A stretch of DNA of 7,597 bases from an uncultured bacterium (GTDB lineage: Bacteria; Patescibacteriota; Dojkabacteria; B142; OLB20). The stretch is from assembly GCA_937889205.1 (NCBI GenBank), contig CALARN010000019.1:1-7597 (forward strand), given 5' to 3'. Of the stretch, positions 5,149-7,597 are shown piece by piece. The notes beneath the pieces were generated by a model. The model worked only from the letters and a program-made list of their open reading frames with translations, had not been told where the DNA came from and searched no databases. Numbering within the stretch: the stretch's first letter is position 1; each line of letters begins with the position of its first letter. The position numbers and the translations under genes are program-made.

Positions 5149-5877
5149 TTACTGAACAGATTTTAATAATAGATTTCGGAAGAAATTTGCAAATGCAGAA
5201 CTTTCAATTACCGATACTGCAAAATCTTTAGCAGCTAAATTACCCAAAAATACTTTATTTTCTGCAATTACAACATCAATGTCAGAGCAAAGATTAAAAA
5301 TTTTCGTTGTTCTTGCCTCTCTTTGATCTCTTTTTAAAAATTCAGCATGGTCGCTACCTTTACATGCAAAAAGATATGTATGAAGCTCTCTTGCTTGTAT
5401 CTTTGAACGATAACGAGGATGCGGAGGCTCATAATTATCTAAATTCTTTAAAAAGATAACAATCTCTTGATTGCTACCTTTTAGATATATCTCATCACAA
5501 AATTTTTCATACCCCGAGTCACCAATTAAATTGCGTATAGAAGGCATTCCACAATTGTTTTGAAATGCTTGGGTTAATCTGGGCAATAACTGCGTAAACA
5601 ATAATTCGTTTTGCCTAGCAACTGCAGTTTGCTTTTGAAGCAAAGAATCTAATTCTTGGGGGTTCTCTGCCCTAAAATAGATCTTTCTTTTACGCTCATA
5701 ATCGCCGACTAACCTTTTCTCTTTTAACGAAGTTGCATATTCATAGATATTCGTCCTACCTAAACCGGTTTCTTTAGCAATCTCTGTGGCAGACATATCA
5801 CCTTGCTGTAAAAGGCAGGCGTAAACCTTAGCCTCTCCTACACTTAATCCTAGCTGTATTAGTTCTTTGCGAAACAT
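5149..5877 (-). CDS. TrmB-like winged-helix transcriptional regulator
   Basis: A 242-residue cytoplasmic DNA-binding protein. Residues 1-75 form a TrmB-type winged helix: LGLSVGEAKVYACLLQQG (9-26) is the family opening, TEIAKETGL is helix 2, GRTNIYEYATSLKEKRLV (40-57) holds the recognition helix, and the wing follows at 60-70. A likely helical linker spans 73-108. Residues 113-240 resemble the TrmB-type C-terminal sensor, including DVVIAENKVFLGNL and a closing segment SVIESSAFANFFRNLL that echoes the usual IES..(I)A..FR..F pattern. The effector is unknown. The gene ends in tandem stops TAA TAG. It lies directly upstream of comM on the same strand, and the palindrome at the comM start makes it the obvious candidate regulator, which is inference only. 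The ATG at 5877 begins the family domain at its usual place; no Shine-Dalgarno is seen. Confidence 0.85.
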   Translation of the reverse strand: MFRKELIQLGLSVGEAKVYACLLQQGDMSATEIAKETGLGRTNIYEYATSLKEKRLVGDYERKRKIYFRAENPQELDSLLQKQTAVARQNELLFTQLLPRLTQAFQNNCGMPSIRNLIGDSGYEKFCDEIYLKGSNQEIVIFLKNLDNYEPPHPRYRSKIQARELHTYLFACKGSDHAEFLKRDQREARTTKIFNLCSDIDVVIAENKVFLGNLAAKDFAVSVIESSAFANFFRNLLLKSVQ

Positions 5878-6054
5878 AAATATTATACATATATTTATAA
5901 TAATAATAGAATAGATATTGATTTAACGCAAAGCTAATATCTAAGTTTTCGGGTTTTTTAATAATGGTCTAACCTCAGAAACCCTTGCCAGCTCCACACG
6001 GAACGATTATTGTGGACAAATAGTACTCAATTTGTCAGGAATCTTCCCTATTTA
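5878..6054. other. Divergent intergenic region with two inverted repeats
   Basis: This stretch between the divergent TrmB-like and DHH-like genes holds no ORF of note. GGGTTT (5951-5956) and AAACCC (5979-5984) form a 6-bp inverted repeat with a 22-nt loop. TCCACA (5993-5998) and TGTGGA (6011-6016) form a second with a 12-nt loop. A TTGTCA (6032-6037), one base off a -35, lies 20 bp from the next -10. I recognise no RNA family here. The repeats could be operators or short hairpins. Confidence 0.4.
5882..5899 (-). promoter_or_regulatory. Candidate -10 elements of the TrmB-like gene
   Basis: The minus strand has TATAAA at 5899-5894 and a perfect TATAAT at 5887-5882. The TATAAT is only 4 nt from the ATG, too close for normal initiation before the start codon. 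TATAAA would give a leader of about 10 nt. The region is so AT-rich that chance matches are expected, and no -35 is clear. Confidence 0.35.
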
Positions 6055-6063
6055 TGATATAAT
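6055..6063 (+). promoter_or_regulatory. Perfect extended -10 promoter of the DHH-like gene
   Basis: TGATATAAT combines a TGn extension with a perfect TATAAT at 6058-6063. The predicted start point is 6070 or 6071, the latter being the A of an ATG that opens a four-codon ORF. The main start codon is about 31 nt downstream of the predicted start point. Confidence 0.65.
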
Positions 6064-6070
6064 TCCAACA

Positions 6071-6082
6071 ATGCCTCGCTAA
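6071..6082 (+). other. Four-codon leader mini-ORF (Met-Pro-Arg-stop), putative
   Basis: ATG CCT CGC TAA sits at the predicted 5' end of the mRNA of the DHH-like gene, 19 nt before its start and in another frame. Other genes of the window appear to be read from ATGs at or near the mRNA end, so this ATG would be well placed for leaderless initiation. Such a short ORF can arise by chance, so the claim rests on position only. Confidence 0.3.
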
Positions 6083-6101
6083 TTTTTCATCCCTTTTTTT
6101 A

Positions 6102-7190
6102 ATGGAGATTGTCTCGACAAATATTAAAAACGCCTGGAATCAAGCTCAGAATATATTAATCATCGCTAACACCAAGTCGAACGCAGATATTATCTTTGCT
6201 TGTTTGGCATTGTTAGATTTTGGCAAAAAAAATAATAAACAAATAGATTTATTTTCAGCAACACTAATTAAAAATAAAATCTGGAGACACGTCGCTGGAA
6301 GAGACTTACAACCCCATATTGTCGAAGATTTAAAACCTAGATTAGTCATTAATATTGATAATAAAGAACTCAAAATTGATGCTGTTAATTTACTTAAAAC
6401 AGATACAGGATATCAAATACAATTAGATACGGCAGAAACCAAGCTAATACATAGAATCAAGCCTAGAATGGCTAATTCAATTAGTAAATATGATCTCACT
6501 ATTGTTGTTGGTCCCCCTACTCTAAGTATGAATATTTCTGAATTTACTAAAAAAACCTTGTATATTTCAAATCAAAATATTCCAGCAGAAATTTTAGTTG
6601 ACAATGTTATCTTGTTTAAGGCTTCAGCTAAGTCTTTTACAATAAAAGTAAAAGAGATGTTTCACGTTTTAAATAACGAAATCTCACCTAGCACTGCTAC
6701 CTTGTTACTTTCTGGACTAATCTCATATTCTGCAGCGTTCACTAAAAATATCTCTGCAAATTTGTTTGCGACTGTTAACGAGTTGGTAGTAAAGGGCGGA
6801 GACTATCATAAAAGCTACAACTATGCCGTTAATAATCTTACAGCCGCAAATATCAAGCTAATAGGGGAGGGTCTAGTAAATATTGAACAATTAAAAAACG
6901 GGTTGTATAGCTGTTACTTAAATCAGAATCAAATAAAGAGCTTAATTCTAAAGCCTAAAGACATCTTTAAATTCAGTGAGATCTACAACTGTAAATTAGC
7001 ACTAGTGTTTATTGAAGGGCAAAATATAAACAAGGCATATCTCAAAACCGCATATAAAGAAGTGAATCTAAAAAAGATTCTAAAAACCTATCAAGGCAAG
7101 GGGAATAATTATGATGGCTTAATCTTAACCAATAGTAGCTATAAAAGCTTTACTGCAGAATTAATCACTTTATTAGAAAAACCACTTTAA
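6102..7190 (+). CDS. Divergent DHH/NrnA-like protein lacking catalytic motifs
   Basis: A 362-residue Asn/Lys/Ile-rich protein. I read it as a degenerate member of the DHH phosphoesterase family, whose active members (NrnA) degrade short RNA oligomers or pAp using Mn. The opening (residues 8-38) aligns without gaps to the NrnA motif-I region, ending in LAL. The HxNPDGDA motif has become NTKSNADI, and only Asp29 is kept. A beta-rich insert (about 80-128) precedes YDLTIVVGPP (130-139), where the usual metal-binding Asp is Gly137. At the place of the DHH motif the sequence is LYISNQ (153-158). TATLLLSGLISYSAAF (198-213) and GGDYHKSYNYAV (232-243) match the helices after DHH, and the C-terminal part (about 260-362) would be a DHHA1-like domain. 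The insert resembles what I remember from CPR DHH proteins. No Shine-Dalgarno precedes the ATG; the leader is pyrimidine-rich. The gene ends in tandem TAA TAA and converges with ftsK. The CDS is certain; the family call is moderate and loss of activity is inference. Confidence 0.6.
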   Translation: MEIVSTNIKNAWNQAQNILIIANTKSNADIIFACLALLDFGKKNNKQIDLFSATLIKNKIWRHVAGRDLQPHIVEDLKPRLVINIDNKELKIDAVNLLKTDTGYQIQLDTAETKLIHRIKPRMANSISKYDLTIVVGPPTLSMNISEFTKKTLYISNQNIPAEILVDNVILFKASAKSFTIKVKEMFHVLNNEISPSTATLLLSGLISYSAAFTKNISANLFATVNELVVKGGDYHKSYNYAVNNLTAANIKLIGEGLVNIEQLKNGLYSCYLNQNQIKSLILKPKDIFKFSEIYNCKLALVFIEGQNINKAYLKTAYKEVNLKKILKTYQGKGNNYDGLILTNSSYKSFTAELITLLEKPL

Positions 7191-7205
7191 TAAGTAGCCT
7201 TATTA
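7188..7205. repeat. Palindrome shared by the tandem stop codons of two convergent genes
   Basis: TAATAAG-TAGC-CTTATTA is a perfect 7-bp inverted repeat with a 4-nt loop. On the plus strand it begins with the two tandem stops TAA TAA of the DHH-like gene. On the minus strand it begins with two tandem stops TAA TAA of ftsK. No T-run follows on either strand, so it is at best a weak bidirectional transcript end. Confidence 0.6.
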
Positions 7206-7597
7206 GGCATCATCAGCCATAGGGTCAACCATATCACCTTGAGCCTCAATATCTGTACCTGATTGATTGCCATCAGAAGTACCTCCAAATGTCTTCGCGA
7301 TAAAACCTTCTGCATCATGCACATAAACATCTCTTGGTTTACTACCATTTGAGGGGCCAACAACTCCTAGCTCTTCTAATTCATCCATAATTCTAGCAGC
7401 TTTATTGTAACCGAAGCGAAGTCGTCGCTGGAGTAGCGAAGATGAGCCCTTTTCGGCATTTACGAGTACCCTGATTGCATCCATTACATCTTGATCGTCA
7501 CCACTACTAGAAACATTACCTTCTGTACCTTTAGCAGTAGCGGCTTCTTCTTTTTTGTCTTTGTATTCTGTGACTTTGGTTGTATATTCAACTTCTG
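7203..7597 (-). CDS. ftsK: DNA translocase FtsK, C-terminal part with gamma domain
   Basis: The last 130 residues of FtsK, the septum-anchored DNA pump that moves chromosome termini and activates recombinases at dif. The frame is open to the right edge, so the motor and membrane domains lie outside the window. The first residues (EVEYTTKVTEYKDKKEE) are the end of the motor region and the linker. The gamma winged helix follows: DVMDAIRVLVNAEKGSSS, then LQRRLRFGYNKAARIMDELEELGVVGP and GSKPRDVYV. These match the family's KOPS-reading domain closely (RRFRIGYNRAARLID, GIVGP, GSKPREVLV). About 38 residues then follow the wing, Gly/Asp/Asn-rich and acidic, ending MVDPMADDA, whereas many FtsK proteins stop soon after the gamma domain. 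It ends in tandem TAA TAA, 12 bp from the end of the convergent DHH-like gene. Confidence 0.95.
   Translation of the reverse strand, partial: EVEYTTKVTEYKDKKEEAATAKGTEGNVSSSGDDQDVMDAIRVLVNAEKGSSSLLQRRLRFGYNKAARIMDELEELGVVGPSNGSKPRDVYVHDAEGFIAKTFGGTSDGNQSGTDIEAQGDMVDPMADDA

Noticed and set aside
6071..6101. Mini-ORF as the true start of the DHH-like gene broken by a frameshift in the T7 run
   Set aside because: The TAA at 6080-6082 precedes the T-run, so no indel there would join the frames, and the protein already begins at the normal family position.
6146..6373. Minus-strand open frame inside the DHH-like gene
   Set aside because: It is a shadow of the longer plus-strand gene, with no promoter or start signal.
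1..7597. Mobile element, CRISPR array, toxin-antitoxin or defence genes, recoded UGA
   Set aside because: No transposase, integrase, regularly spaced repeats or toxin-like pair was found, and all intact genes read full length in the standard code with TAA or TAG stops.

Overview
The window reads like ordinary chromosome from a small, AT-rich bacterial genome. Several features suggest the Candidate Phyla Radiation (Patescibacteria): a NrnA/DHH-like protein with an extra beta-rich insert, a short TrmB-type regulator, a YifB/ComM ATPase, and few Shine-Dalgarno sequences. This is family recognition from memory, not a database result, and I cannot name the phylum. Every intact gene ends in TAA or TAG and reads full length in the standard bacterial code.

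Layout, left to right. From 1 to 2920 all genes lie on the minus strand: ymdB (metallophosphoesterase), then about 366 bp without a gene, then the nucleoid protein HU with a strong terminator, a 12-TM transporter-like protein, and the N-terminal third of an L-threonylcarbamoyladenylate synthase (tsaC/ywlC) that leaves the window. def (peptide deformylase) is divergent from ymdB and runs on the plus strand to 3596. Its stop overlaps the stop of the convergent yifB/comM gene. comM lies downstream of a TrmB-like regulator on the minus strand, and a perfect palindrome covers the predicted comM transcription start. After a 224-bp divergent gap, a plus-strand DHH-like protein that has lost its catalytic motifs runs to 7190. 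It meets the 3' end of ftsK, which enters from the right edge.

Functions are mostly housekeeping: tRNA t6A modification, removal of N-terminal formyl groups, chromosome compaction (HU), chromosome translocation (FtsK), and ssDNA branch migration during transformation (ComM). I see no mobile element, CRISPR array, tRNA, rRNA or defence island.

The non-coding signals are the most unusual part. At least four genes (tsaC, the transporter, ymdB, def) have a TATAAT-like -10 hexamer only 6-9 nt before the start codon, which predicts leaderless or nearly leaderless mRNAs. HU is the opposite: a predicted leader of about 100 nt with two hairpins and a strong Shine-Dalgarno. The DHH-like gene has a perfect extended -10 whose predicted transcript begins on a four-codon mini-ORF (Met-Pro-Arg-stop), upstream of the true start.
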